From NCBI GenBank assembly GCA_037576195.1, contig CM075104.1:25064211-25128210 (forward strand): a stretch of 64,000 nt of DNA, read 5' to 3'. Positions 50,082 to 61,188 of the stretch are shown here, piece by piece. Source of the DNA: Phytoseiulus persimilis (taxonomy: Eukaryota; Arthropoda; Arachnida; Mesostigmata; Phytoseiidae). How positions within the stretch are numbered: position 1 is the first letter of the stretch; each line of letters begins with the position of its first letter. A program made the position numbers and the translations under genes. Under the pieces are notes generated by a model, which was not told where the DNA came from, did no database searches, and saw only the letters and a list, made by a program, of their open reading frames with translations.

Positions 50082-50417
50082 GTGTTCATCTTCTATGGAG
50101 TTCTCATGTGTCGCCGCGTTGCTCACCCTTACCGTGTACCGGTCACGAAAATGTTCGCCAGGACGAAATACGAGACATCATTGACTACTAGGAACCAGAC
50201 AGTGATAGAAACACACCTACGGCGTGTTTGGCCATTCCGAATTTTAGACGTTCCGTTGAAGGTTCTCTTCTCCCCTTCGTTTTTCTCTTCCTTGTCGAGG
50301 CCGGTCAGAAGATCCTCCGCGACTTCGGTCTCGCTCACCTCGAGTTATCTTTCATCAAGAGTAGTAAAATTTGTCTCGTTCTTTGCAACGAAAACCCGAG
50401 GGGTCGGAAAAAAAATG

Positions 50418-50764
50418 TTGCAACGAAAGCCCGTAGGGCCGAAGAAAAATCCTGTAGGGCCGGAAACCCCTACTCTTGACTTGATCGCGAGCTGGGATGG
50501 GTAAGCTACTGATCAATGACATACCGGGTACATGAAGGGAGCCACTTACGTCGAGGAAATTCCCAACATTGGAATCGCGAAGCTCCAGCAAGGTCGACCT
50601 CTGTGGAGATCCTTTGCTTGAATTCTCTGACTTCAGAATTCCACGAGGGTAGTCTCTCAGATCCGTGCATAGAAGCTTAGCTCGATTCGCTTCACCATCG
50701 AAACGAGAGGAAGGGTTTTCGGTCCCACGGGATTCTTTTTCGGCCCTCCTGGTTTTCGGTGCAA
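50418..50764. repeat. inverted repeat, ~52-bp arms around 242 bp
   Basis: The arm at 50418-50470 (TTGCAACGAAAGCCCGTAGG...) and the reverse complement of the arm at 50713-50764 (TTGCACCGAAAACCAGGAGG...) match over about 52 bases at roughly three quarters identity. Each arm itself contains two copies of a ~22-bp unit built on GTAGGGCCGAA(G)AAAAAT, and a third degenerate unit precedes the left arm at about 50390. Confidence 0.65.
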
Positions 50765-51500
50765 TAACTTCCCGCGCATCGGGAAGACACCATCATGTCA
50801 GCCAGACCCCTGTCTGAAGCTGTCTTCAAGTCCTCCCGCTTCGATGTTTCCTCCCCATCTCGAAATCCGGAGTCGTCTCTCCGCTGCGCACTTTTGCCGG
50901 CACTCAAATGTGAGCTTCTGCTGCTGTAGTTTGCGTGTGCGCGCTCGAGAAGGCGTGTGAGGTCAGTTATTCGCTTGCTCCCGGTGACTTTATGTGATGA
51001 AGGTGGGGTTTCTTCAGCTGGCAAACACCAGTTGTTTTTTATGATAGGCGGATGGACTGACCACCCGCAACGGCGGTCCTCGAGGCCGAAATCCAGCACT
51101 GAAACAAAGAGTTCCTCCTCGCCGTGGTGTACTGGGCTTCTCCCGAATATACTATACTGAGTTCCCCCGCGAGTCGATGGTGACTGTGGCGCTCTTTCCT
51201 TGAGCCAAGCAACTCGCCTGGGTTTCGGAAGTCGAGCACGTGATCTTGATCATTCCGACTGTCAACTGACAAGGATGGCTCGAGGAAGCGTTTTTACGCC
51301 TTCTCCTGGCGGCGAAAGCACAATGAAGATGTCCGGATGGGAATCAACTTCAAATGGTTATTTCTCCAACGGCGGAGTTAACTCAATGACATTTTCGACG
51401 TGAGCGAAGATTGTATGGGGGGTCCGCTGAAGAAAGCAGGAGACCGAGCCAATCGATTGCCGCTGTCTAGGTCGCTCTGGGAGAAAAAGACGAGATTCAG

Positions 51501-51823
51501 TCAGGTAGAGAAATCTTCATCATCGCCATAGTCGTCTTCGTCGTCGTCGTCAGAGCCGTGGCCGTCGTCGCTAGGAGGAGGAAGCGACCGCTCAGCGGAG
51601 CTTTCATAGAGAGGCTGTAATCATCACGCACAACATTCCAACACCTTTTTTCGTTCAACCCGCCTATTCCTCTCGCCTTTAGTTTCTCGCGCACCCCGAC
51701 TACCTCACAAGATGAAGACATCCTCCTTTGACAGACAAATCGCTGCCAACCGACGGGTCATTTCGACGGCTCGCCATCGGGTTCAGAGGCAACGCTCCCA
51801 ACCAGAAAAGTCAAGCACTTACC
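51501..51823 (-). CDS. C-terminal exon of an acidic-tailed protein, with candidate upstream exon
   Basis: Last exon 51501-51614 (minus) follows an acceptor GATTACAG and encodes 37 residues, PLYESSAERSLPPPSDDGHG then an Asp/Glu run ending DDEDFST and TGA. In phase with it, a frame ending at a good donor (CGCGGG then GTAAGT, at 51823) reads LQSLSNPDEMPRDFSRIETG and NEVHGRWPGFRG; its left boundary is unclear, though the frame is open to about 52149. The intron between is 208 bp. The acidic tail with its terminal aromatic residue is well formed and not a simple trinucleotide artefact, because the frame continues cleanly on both sides. I do not recognise the family. Upstream exons were not identified. 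Confidence 0.5.
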
Positions 51824-52917
51824 CCGCGAAAACCAGGCCAGCGCCCATGGACTTCATTTCCTGTTTCAATTCGGCTGAAATCGCGCGGCATTTCATCGGG
51901 GTTTGACAACGACTGGAGATTTTCGCTGGGCGATCGGGTTCTTAGGATTCGAAAAATTATGGCTCTTCCATAGCCTTCCTTAGATGAGGATCGCGACAGG
52001 AAACGGAATCCAACAGGGAGCACAACTATAACCTTGAGAGAAATTTTCAAACTTTGTGGAAGCGACCCCAAAATCAAGACTAACCACCTCTTGGTGATCT
52101 CCTTCATTGGTAGGACCGGTTCTGTATCGCATCTGGACTCTGGACACATGCATCGCTCATTTCGAGCGCCATTTCAAGCGTTATTTGTTGTGATTACTCG
52201 CAGTTCGATCCAATTCCGCGCATCAAGATCACAATAAGCCGGGGACGCTTCGTTATGTCCACCAATTTGCCAGGCATTTCCTGATGATGTTGGAAGAATT
52301 GGAAAACAGAATGCGCGAGCTAAGAGAAAGATTCCGATTTTTTTGTTTTATATCATGTTCTAGCTGACAGCACTGCGTCGAGAGCCGGGAGCTCTTGATG
52401 ATGCGCTCGAGTGGATGATGGGCAGATTAGAGCTCTCCAGTTCAACGCTTACTCTTCCCCGGCCTCTCGACGTCACGTTAAAAAGCCATGCTAAGACAAT
52501 AGCTCATGTATAGCATCGGATCACGTCGTGAATTCCTGGATATTACTGTTGACTGGTGTGAGAGCTCATCTCTCGCCTTCTCTATCGGGTCAGAGTGCGG
52601 CGCCAAAGAACGTGAAATGCTGGGGCTCTTCGTATCACCGTAACCGGCGTATTTTCTCGGCACGGCCGAAATCAGGTGTTCCTGGAAGCAGTTTTCGTAT
52701 TGCCTCGAGTGCGCTCCGAACAATTGTGAGCGTTTCATCGCCGACGGAATTTCCTAACAGCGAACACCAAACGACGCGATCTCAGCTTGACGAGGTAAGT
52801 TTTTCCTTCGTAGCCACGACCGCCCATTGAAACAATTTGTCATCAAAAACCTTCATGGATCGCGACTCGTTTGTATGCATTTCTTCACACGCGCTTTGCT
52901 CTCTTCTTTTCGTGTAG

Positions 52918-53077
52918 ATTGATCCAGAGCGCCGGCCTTTCAGTTTCCTCCGATATTGAGCAGCTCCGCCTACCGGCAAGTGGCACCGCCTCGCAGTCAG
53001 GTATCCTCCCTTGCTCGACGGCGCATGGAACTACTTCTCCGGGGACTAGAATTGGTGGTCGACACAACAACATTGGT
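52918..53077 (+). repeat. 160-bp conserved block, copy A of tandem duplication
   Basis: Matches 56896-57055 without gaps, about 146 of 160 bases identical. Both copies follow the acceptor-like sequence TTG/CGTGTAG and begin ATTGATCCAGAGCGCCGGCC. In one plus frame both copies are open and read SAGLSV(S/T)SD(I/L)EQLRLP, then ASQSGILPCS and TTSP(G/A)TRI, with five synonymous differences and conservative changes. It is probably a coding exon of a duplicated gene. Confidence 0.7.
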
Positions 53078-53390
53078 ATAAACGAGTCACTTACGATCAC
53101 GATCGACGTCGCGCAGGACGAACACTCACACGCAGTTCCCGACTCGGAGTATCCGTTCCTCTCCGGGAAGACTACAATCGCGTGGCTCCAGCTCTTCCCT
53201 CTTCCACGGCTCGTCATTCTTCGGATGCATGCATTCTATTGAGGAGCTACGAACCGGGGAAAAAAATAGAGGCAACTTTCCTATCATTTGGAAACTAGGA
53301 CTCCGACGGTCGTCGTGAATTGTTTGTGCTCTATCAACCCAAGTGACTCATCAAAATTTTCTCTTGCGTTACTGAACAATCCGCTGCGAG

Positions 53391-53467
53391 ATGCTTTGGC
53401 GCAGCAACTTGGCGGCTACTCTGCTCTGGATTCTAACAGTTTTCGCGCTGAACAACACCATGGCTTG
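53391..53467 (+). CDS. signal-peptide exon of duplicated secreted protein, copy A
   Basis: ATG at 53391 opens 25 codons (MLWRSNLAATLLWILTVF, then ALNNTMA) and two bases before a strong donor, TG then GTGAGT. The peptide has a basic start, hydrophobic core and small residues at the end, a classical signal sequence. Against copy B at 57380 it differs at 12 of 77 positions, 9 of them third codon positions, so selection has acted on the protein. The next exon must complete TGN; an acceptor CAGAACTAG at about 53551 would give a cysteine and continue LVKEGRIESELTSVESDLSD to a stop at 53714-53716. That join is plausible but not proven. Function unknown. Confidence 0.65.
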
Positions 53468-53551
53468 GTGAGTACAATGGGTTCCTCCATCTGAAACTGC
53501 GCAGCGACACTTCTCGTGGTTTTGCACCTAGCAACTACTCACAGAACTAGT

Positions 53552-53716
53552 CTGGTGAAGGAGGGCAGAATCGAATCCGAGCTGACATCCGTAGAGAGCG
53601 ATCTATCGGATTTTTCGTTGCGGTTCCCAGCACTGTATTGGACCGATTACGCTGAAGTGGGACGCTATGAAATCAACAGCACTGTTAGCACAGTGAAACT
53701 TCGCAAAAATCTTTGA
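53552..53716 (+). CDS. candidate last exon of the copy A secreted protein
   Basis: The open frame reads LVKEGRIESELTSVESDLSD then FSLRFPALYWTDYAEVGRYE and ends KLRKNL before TGA. Joined in phase 2 after the signal exon it yields an ~80-residue secreted protein with one cysteine and the sequon NST. A related but diverged peptide occurs after copy B (MTSPESIQLFPSIWYQCRSD near 57624), which supports coding. The splice acceptor is weak and the alternative CGCAG at 53502 gives a much shorter tail. Confidence 0.4.
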   Translation: MVKEGRIESELTSVESDLSDFSLRFPALYWTDYAEVGRYEINSTVSTVKLRKNL

Positions 53717-53719
53717 ATT

Positions 53720-56200
53720 GCACAGACGGCCTGTATCCGTCTCGTTGCGCATCCGCGGGAGCAGGGCACGACGCCGCAAGTCCCTCGAGGATTTGGTCCA
53801 CTCCTAAGTCTTGATCTCGGTTGCCTGTGGTGTCGATCGAAGAATTGAAGTTGGCCTAGGATTCCTCATTACAAAAGTGTGGAAGTCGACGGCTTGAGGA
53901 GAATAGTTCACTCCAAACTCGCCCGTGCCGGGAGGACCACAAAGGAACCATTTCCTTAATGAAGAACCTCGCGACTCAGGGTGCCATCATCACGCACGGT
54001 TTTTTTCTTGCACGGTGCGCTACGCGGTAGGCTCTCGCCCTTGATTTTCCGGCCTGGCCACGGACACCGCATAAACTCTAATCTGCAGAAATCCCCATAT
54101 ATCGAATTTGCGTGGGAACAATCGTTTGACCGGATTTTGGGACCATGTGCCATCGAAAGACTGAGGGTTTGAGATCAATCAGAGAGCGCCCGGCATTGAC
54201 CTCACCAATTTGCTACTTTACGACATAGCTGCTATGTGCTTGCCTTCAGGAAGGAGGGCGTGGGGTCCTTCTCTTCGAAGCAGAGATTGTAGCTTTCCAT
54301 AGAGTCACGCTCGATGAAGATGACTAGACATGATATTCTTAGATGAAACGCGTGAGGTCAAGCCGACCAGGCCTGACAACGCATCGTGCCGCACCATTGA
54401 TAACAAGTTCAAATTTCGCGCCACTCTGGGAGTGTCATGGCGGCATCAGTGCTCCAGAGTTAGATGTGTGCCCTGCACAAGCCAGGTGGATTCTGGGCTG
54501 CACCGCCGGCGTCGAGATTTCCGCAAAGTTGGCCTCGCCTCGGAGACGATATCGCTTGGTCTAAGCGGCCTCATTGGCCTCTACTTCCGCAGGAGGAATT
54601 TTTCCATTGAAAAACAGAACAGAGAATGAGCCGCCGAGAACTTGAACCGTGTTGATCTCACAATGAGCGGTTCATATGCTCTACTTTTTGTTCACTACAC
54701 TTGCAACAGCAGCATCTTGAGAACTTCCCTGGGAGCCGCTGTCAGGCGATTGTTAACCCCCGGTTGTTGAGAGGGTCGCCGAGTTCCAATAGGCGGGACG
54801 AGCACGTGGAAATATGTAGTTTTTTTTTCAGTGCTTACTGTGCTTTCCTGTGATTATCCTGGAAACTTGGAGCGCCGAAGGAATATGTGGGGAACCAACT
54901 TGCCGCTCTCTCGTTGAGCCATTGATCCCAGCTCGGAGTAACCCGAATCCAGTTGTCTCTCTAAAATTACTCCATGCGGTTTCGCACTCGACGAAAAATC
55001 ACCACCCCACGAGTCTTGTACGAAGAGGATCTTCCTATCTTCTCCTTCCGGGATACGTGGCCGGGGGGCCTCAGTGAGGGAAACTCCGAGCTCCTGCTCG
55101 TTACTATCCGCCGACTTCCCGCTTCGGCGATGAGCGTTGAAGTTCATTGATTCGGAGGTTGATTAATACATGTTCCATTCATTGGTATCCCAACAGCCGG
55201 ATCCAATACCTGAGGACAGAACTGTCTTGAGCTCGGGAACTTTCGTTTGTCGGTATGTCTATTCTGCATGTATCTCATCAAAGGGCTTGTGAGCGGGCTC
55301 TAGCTAACACACTGTTGCATCGGTCTCTTTGATCAGATTCGGATTCCAACAAGGTTGCCCGCTGAAGAGGGCGGTTCTGGGCTTTGAATGAAGCCCGCGC
55401 TGCATCTGGAATTGATGATCGAATCGGGTTGAAGTCGGTTCAGTGCTGTATCCAGAACGACACATGTGCCAGACCGAAGTGCGGTTGCACTAGATTCTAG
55501 TATGAAGCCAGGTCTGAAGTGTGTTCAGGTCAGCCTGAAATGATTTTCATCAGTACAGGCAGGCCGTTTCAGAATATGCTAGCAGTCCCCGTTCAGGTAT
55601 CTAGCTTCAGGGTTAAGACGGCCGCTTAGCGGCAAATATCGAAAAATCCTGGTGCAATCTACAGCTCTTTTTCTTCGCTCCGATGTTAGATGATGGGGGC
55701 AGCGAGACCTTCCGCGAGGTGACGGATAGTTCCCGGCGACTCCTCGGGGATGGACGGCTGAGTTCCCCAGCTCTCCGATGGATATTTAGAGAAGCAGCGT
55801 CAGCGAAACACATATAATTTATCTATGTGGGGGTCTGCGCTGTTTGCCGAAACCGAGGAAGGCTTCGTTGCGAGGCGCGAATTTCATATTCGTCGTTCCT
55901 ATCCATGCTCTTGTAATATCCGGGGGAGGGAGTAATGAGTGGATGGTCCGCCGTCATGGCTGTTCATTTTCTTGGTCAAACTCGACTGAATCGCTCTAGT
56001 TTCCCGAAGAAAAACTCTTATCTACACATGACGGACGTGGGAATGATGTGGTGATCAAAGCCGATATCCCCTGTCATAGGCATGAACTCCAGAATAGTTG
56101 TCATGGTCACCATTTTCTTCGGGTAACTGCCGGAGTTGATTTCTCCGGCCGTAGGCGGCGACCTCCTCATGCCGGTTCGCTGAGGAGATTGATAGGGGGC
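53720..56200. other. stretch without recognisable gene, between the tandem copies
   Basis: Only short frames. Near 55510-55600 there are several short TTCAGG/CCTGAA symmetries. If the signal exon at 53391 opens a long gene that ends with the exons at 56.2-57.1 kb, this stretch would be its intron. Confidence 0.35.
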
Positions 56201-56224
56201 GACTAATGCCTCACTGTCCGCGCT

Positions 56225-56480
56225 TGCAGATGGCAGCAAGTACGGCAAAGATGCGGAAAGAGTCGTTCTCCCTGCGTTGGTCGCTCCTTCATACCGGGAA
56301 AGCGGCCTGGATGACAGCTGGGAACATCTGTTGCACAGAACGCGAGTTCTCAGATTACTCACATCGGTGTCTGAGTACTCCCTATTTCCCATCTCCTGTG
56401 CTTATTGTCCTTCGCACTGTGAGCCCGAGTTCCTCGGCGATGCTCCGGAACAAATGTCTCAGGTTGGCGAGGTCAAGGAC
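56225..56480 (+). CDS. candidate Cys-containing exon(s) of copy B
   Basis: In one plus frame the sequence reads DGSKYGKDAERVVLPALVAP and later ISCAYCPSHCEPEFLGDAPE. The equivalent place in copy A (about 52597-52760) gives GAKEREMLGLFVSP, then a stop, and later SYCLECAPNNCERFIADGIS, then a stop. The shared pattern C-x2-C-x(2-4)-C-E and ER-x2-L-x2-V-x-P suggests homologous exons, with copy A interrupted by stops or introns. Splice sites were not settled and the family is unknown. Confidence 0.35.
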
Positions 56481-56895
56481 AGGCTCCGCCCTATATTCCT
56501 GAGTTCACGATTTAATTTTCCCGGGGGTGCTCGTTCTGTTCTCCTACTATCCCGGTGCTCATGGCAGCCGTCGCGCCTGTCCAATCGCTTCTGGAACACG
56601 CAGAATGCTGTGTCCCGCCACCAGGTGTTTGTTTACTCCCCAGTGCTAATTCAGCGACCTTTGGACGATTCGTCGCTGAAGGGTTTTCCCGGTAGAGAAT
56701 CTCCAACACCACCAACCAATGCGAGCACACTGCATGGCTCGAAGAAGCAGTTCGGGTCTCCCTCGGTCAGCTTCGCAAGCACCGCGCGGCCATTGACAAC
56801 AATTTGTCAATCGCGACCTTCACGGGCTTGGTTCGATATGCTTTTTTTACACATGGTTTGGTCTCCTCTCCTTGCGCGGGAGATTCTTCTTGTAG

Positions 56896-57055
56896 ATTGA
56901 TCCAGAGCGCCGGCCTTTCAGTTACCTCTGATCTTGAGCAGCTCCGCCTACCGGCAAGTGGTGCCGCCTCGCAGTCAGGGATCCTCCCTTGCTCGAAGGC
57001 CCATAGAACTACTTCTCCGGCGACTAGAATTGTTCCTCGGCACAACAACATTGGT
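56896..57055 (+). repeat. 160-bp conserved block, copy B of tandem duplication
   Basis: Partner of 52918-53077, offset 3978 bp, about 91% identical without gaps. Flanking DNA on the left is still alignable but clearly more diverged, as expected for an intron beside an exon. The same plus frame is open (SAGLSVTSDLEQLRLPASG), and a minus frame is also open, so strand is inferred from the acceptor-like boundary and the pattern of substitutions. Confidence 0.7.
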
Positions 57056-57379
57056 GTCCACGAGCTACGGTCGATCACGGTCGACATCGCACGATACGAG
57101 TACGTGAACTGTTTTTCTGACACGCAGTCTTCATCAATAGTCCCCGAACGGCCTCCGTCGGGCTGGTTCTCGCTAATCAACTCGCGGCGCTTTGTTGACG
57201 TCTTTATTTGAGTGTGTGAACTTCATTGAGGAACTCCGAAAGAGGAGCGAGGAGAGAGAACACTCTAGTCATCAAGGAACCAGGACTCCGGCAGCAGTTG
57301 TGAACAGTGTGTGCAGTACCATCTCGATTGACGCATCTAAAGTTTCCCCCGAAGTTGCCTCTGTATCTCCTTGCTCAAG

Positions 57380-57456
57380 ATGCTCTGGCACAGTAACTTG
57401 GCGGCGACACTGCTTTGGATTCTCACAATTCTCGCGCTCAACAACACGATGGCGTG
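57380..57456 (+). CDS. signal-peptide exon of duplicated secreted protein, copy B
   Basis: ATG at 57380 opens MLWHSNLAATLLWILTIL, then ALNNTMA, and stops in phase 2 at a GTGAGT donor, exactly as in copy A 3989 bp upstream. A downstream acceptor was not settled: TTCTTAG at 57484 would keep an open frame (RRYGTEDRVSRDSVLLACDF to a stop at 57597-57599) but implies an intron of only 28 bp, which is too short. A homologous segment of the copy A tail occurs near 57624. The same substitution pattern supports coding. Confidence 0.6.
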
Positions 57457-57719
57457 GTGAGTACGATTGGTCTCTTGTTCTTAGCCGCCGCTATGGCACT
57501 GAAGACCGAGTGTCAAGAGACAGCGTTCTCCTAGCGTGTGACTTCAGTCGGAGCTCGACAGATATCCTCGCCACTGATCCCGGAGAACGCTCCTGTTGAA
57601 CGAATTTGAGGACCGTCCCCTAGATGACGTCTCCGGAAAGCATCCAGCTCTTTCCGAGCATCTGGTATCAATGTCGCTCCGACCCGAAAGGGAGGTCACG
57701 GTGGAAGCCTCTCGGTTGG

Positions 57720-60700
57720 CCGTGCATGAAGCGTAGAACGCGGTCAACGTGCGACAGGAGCTCCATCTGTGTCTTTGCTGTTCGTTCATCACGAAAGAGT
57801 GGCAAATGTATTGTGTTGCAATTTGAAACGATTCTCGTACAGAATGTTGAATCTTTGACGAATTGCTCGGGCTGGCCTCTGATTGATTCGAATTTTTCAT
57901 TTTCTTTGCTGATCACTCTTCCTTTTCGAAGTCACAAGTCCTCTCGATACCGGGAAACAAAAGCCACAGAGTGGCAAAATCAATGAGAGGCTCTGCCCGA
58001 CCTCTCCGATTCCCTAAATTGAAGTCCTTTCGAAGCTGTGTTTTCTCTTTTCTTCATTCCTGGGCTGATTGTGTCCGGCGTACTCAGTCATTTGTAAGTT
58101 TGAGCGCATTGTCGAGCAACATCATGCGACATTCCATCTGGCGGCAGAACGAACGCGGGTTCGTTCAAAAAAAGCGGCCTCCATCGCTCTTGACCGCCGC
58201 CGTTCGCAAATGAACATGTGTAGAGCATATGAGGGAATTACCGCTTGCAGTGATCGGTGATTTCGAGGAATCATATCGCTCAGCCACTTGGGAACAGATT
58301 CGCTCTCCGAGCCACCTCAAATCAGCTTTTAGGTTGCTGACGGCCCGGAGAACGACGAGCGAACGGTTGTTCCCGCTGCTCCCCGGATCTGCTTCTGTTG
58401 GACTTGGGATTTCGATTTGAAAAGTCAGCAGCAAGAAAAGTTGTCCACTCAATTATATCTCGAGTCGGCTTCCGATTCATCCAGCTCGACTGTGTAACTC
58501 CATCGCTCCTGGATGCCCTCGACGCGACATCGTGGGCATCAACGGTCTCTCAACTATCCTCGATGTGGGAAGACAGAACGAGCGATTCCCGCTCACTCCT
58601 TTCGGAGAAGGGGTTCATCTGCTGTATGCGACAGAGTCACGCGGGAGGCGGTAGAGGCTTGCTGACTGAGGCTATGGCTCGTGAAATCCCGTGTGCCGCT
58701 TTTGTCGAGAATATGGCACAGAAGTGGGTCGGAACTCGAGCTAACGACGCCGCTGGACGTCGACGAACTCCGAAGAATATCGTGCTCCGTCGTCCAAACC
58801 TCTAGGCAATCCAGTGAGCTCTGCAAACTTCAGAAAGCGCCCGTTGTCTACCTCCTTCCTGAGCGAAACTCTTTCTGAGGCAACTGCTGGAGCATTTATC
58901 TTGGCTGCGGACGGGCTGCTTGTCTTTCGGACGGGTCTGTCTCCCAGAGTCAAACAACATAGCGCGCCGTAGTTCAGGATTACGCCGCTCCTGCCAGAAT
59001 CGAACCTTCGACTCGAGCGACGGCACGATTCGGACGTAAAAAAGGCAGTCAGTGAGTGAGCCAGCCAGCCGGTCTGTCTGTCGATCTGTTTTGCCGTCAT
59101 ACGTTCTCCACGGCGTCCACAGCTCCCACTGAGCAATGTGTTCGATCCGGTCCCTTTCGGTGAAAACGCCTCGAACGTTTTCTTTGTCCACTCGGAAAAT
59201 GACTAATCGAGCGCGGCCAGGTGCGAGCATCGTTCCAGTGACGATTCCGGCAAGTCCCGTTGGTCTCGGGCCCGTGCGCGGAAGGAGGCGGCGGGTAGAA
59301 GTCGATTCGACTCCCAGCACATGAGCGCGGCAGAACTTGAATGTATCTGCTACATGTCCATCTCAGTTCGTGTGATTTCCGGCCGAAGGGGGGGGGGGGG
59401 GTTGTTGCGTGACTCTTGCAGTTCATGAGCAAGCGGGAAGAGATCCGCAAACTGAAGAGTTGAATTCTGTTTAGTCTTCTTAAAAAGTTCACGCGTCTGC
59501 TGTCCGCATTCTTTCAGACCACCCATAGACTTTCATTATGAGTGGCCGTCCCTCGCGTAATAACGTGCCTGTAAGAAAGAAAAAAGAAGGAGGACGCAGC
59601 CGTGAAAATCCAATCCGGCTGTTTTTCTGCTGTTGCCGGGGCCACCCGAAGAGCCCGCCGAATGGCCGAGCAGCCAACCAGCCATCCAACCAGGCAGCTC
59701 GCCAGCCAATGGACAATCCTGCGCTCTTCAAGCTCAGAGCCACCCCCGACACCTACAAAAACGCTTCTGAAAGCTCACCTCGCATCACACCCTATTATCT
59801 CTCAGGGCAGTAGGCGCACACCGAGACTCGTATAGCTTTCCCAGACTCTCACAGCTGAAGAGGGAATCTAGCTCCCAGCTTTTCTCGACCAGAACCGAAA
59901 CGGCCCACCGTAAGTCGGCGGTTCCAACTCGACCTTCTGACTTCACTCTGAGAGCCGAGAAGTCCCGGTTGTTCCATGTTCTTTTTTCGACTCGTACTCT
60001 CGGAGACAGCCTCGACATGTGGAACCCATCACGAGGAGATCGAATCGAAGGCCCGCGCAGGGTCAGGGATCCGCGAGATCCCTCAGTGCGGCGTTCTCTT
60101 TATTTGATTCGGTTCTGCGCGGCTGGATTGGAACACTTTCGGAACGCGTTCGGCTCGAATACTGCAAACACATGTCACGAGCTCTGAATGCTCTACAACA
60201 ACAATCGGGAAAATTCCCCATCAGTGATCGGGGCATCGAACACGGCGCTAAACTACTCATTGCGTTCGGTAGTTTGAGGCAATCAGTCCGAAAGCTCATC
60301 CGCACAACTTTGACCAAGGCCTCGACAGAGGCCTACGTGTCACTCTGGTGGTCTCCCGAGTTTGCAGTCAGTCGGAGATATTCGCGGGCTGACCGACGTC
60401 CGGACGGACTGAAAGTATAACTTTTCGAAACCAATCGACGCCTTCGTCAGCTGAAGTTCAGCGCTCACAGTTCGTGTCGGACGGTTGAGTTCTATTCATT
60501 TTGGCGTGAGTTCTCCATTTTCTCTCTCTTCCTTTCGGCTTCTGGTTCGCGTTGTGTGTGCGCGCGAGCTCGCTCACGCAAGTATGTCTCTATGTATGTA
60601 TGAGCGGGCGAGCGATCGGGCGGGCGGGCATGCGAGCGATTGAGCGAGTGAGAGCGTCTTCATCATCGACGCCTTTCGATCGCCTTTACGGACTTCGGAT

Positions 60701-61154
60701 CCTCTTCTTCTTTTTCCTACCAACCGAAGCCATTACCCAAATTGCTTCTTCTTCTTCTGCCTATTTTTTCTTCTCCTTTTGTACGGTTTGGACTCCCCAG
60801 CTGAGCGGAGGCAGTTGTGGTGGTGTCGGCAGCGGCGCTCGACGATGACCCCAAAGAGACCGACGGGGTGTGAGGTCTTTCTATTCTTTAGCATAGTCAT
60901 CTCCAGCGGCACCAGTAGAAACGGCGGCCGATTCTTAACGCCTCTTTTTTTCTCGTCACTCACTTTGTCACTTGGTCAGCTCGGACAGATGACATCGTTT
61001 GAGCGGAGGAATCTTTTGTTAGAGCTGACTTCGTGATGACATAAAGTCAACATGGCTTCGAAATTGAGAAAAAGTCGCGAAACAATCGAGAGAGATCTGC
61101 GGCTATCGAATCGGTTGTGAACTTCAGAAATAATTATTTTCTCTCTGATTGCAG
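57720..61154. other. gene-poor, low-complexity stretch with possible 5' exons
   Basis: No known family recognised. At 59538 an ATG opens MSGRPSRNNVP before a donor-like GTAAGA; read on, the frame continues to 59811 through a CCAG/CCAA-rich tetranucleotide tract. The plus frame 60019-60420 (133 codons, with RLEYCKHMSRALNALQQQSG) is protein-like but unsupported. The interval 60560-60660 is built of TATG, GCGAGCG and GGGC simple repeats of the type often seen around CpG-rich arthropod promoters. Confidence 0.35.
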
Positions 61155-61188
61155 GTCGTTTTCGAATCAGATCATCTCTATGACGAAG
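61155..61188 (+). other. candidate 34-bp exon between strong splice sites
   Basis: A pyrimidine-rich CTCTCTGATTGCAG acceptor is followed after 34 bases by AAG then GTAAGT. The segment contains an ATG 8 bases before the donor (ATGACGAAG), so it could be a 5' exon that ends with the start codon and two more codons, or an internal microexon. No partner exon was identified. Confidence 0.4.

Noticed and set aside
57457..57484. 28-bp intron joining the copy B signal exon to RRYGTEDRVSRDS
   Set aside because: The reading frame fits but the intron is shorter than known spliceosomal minima, so the join was not annotated.
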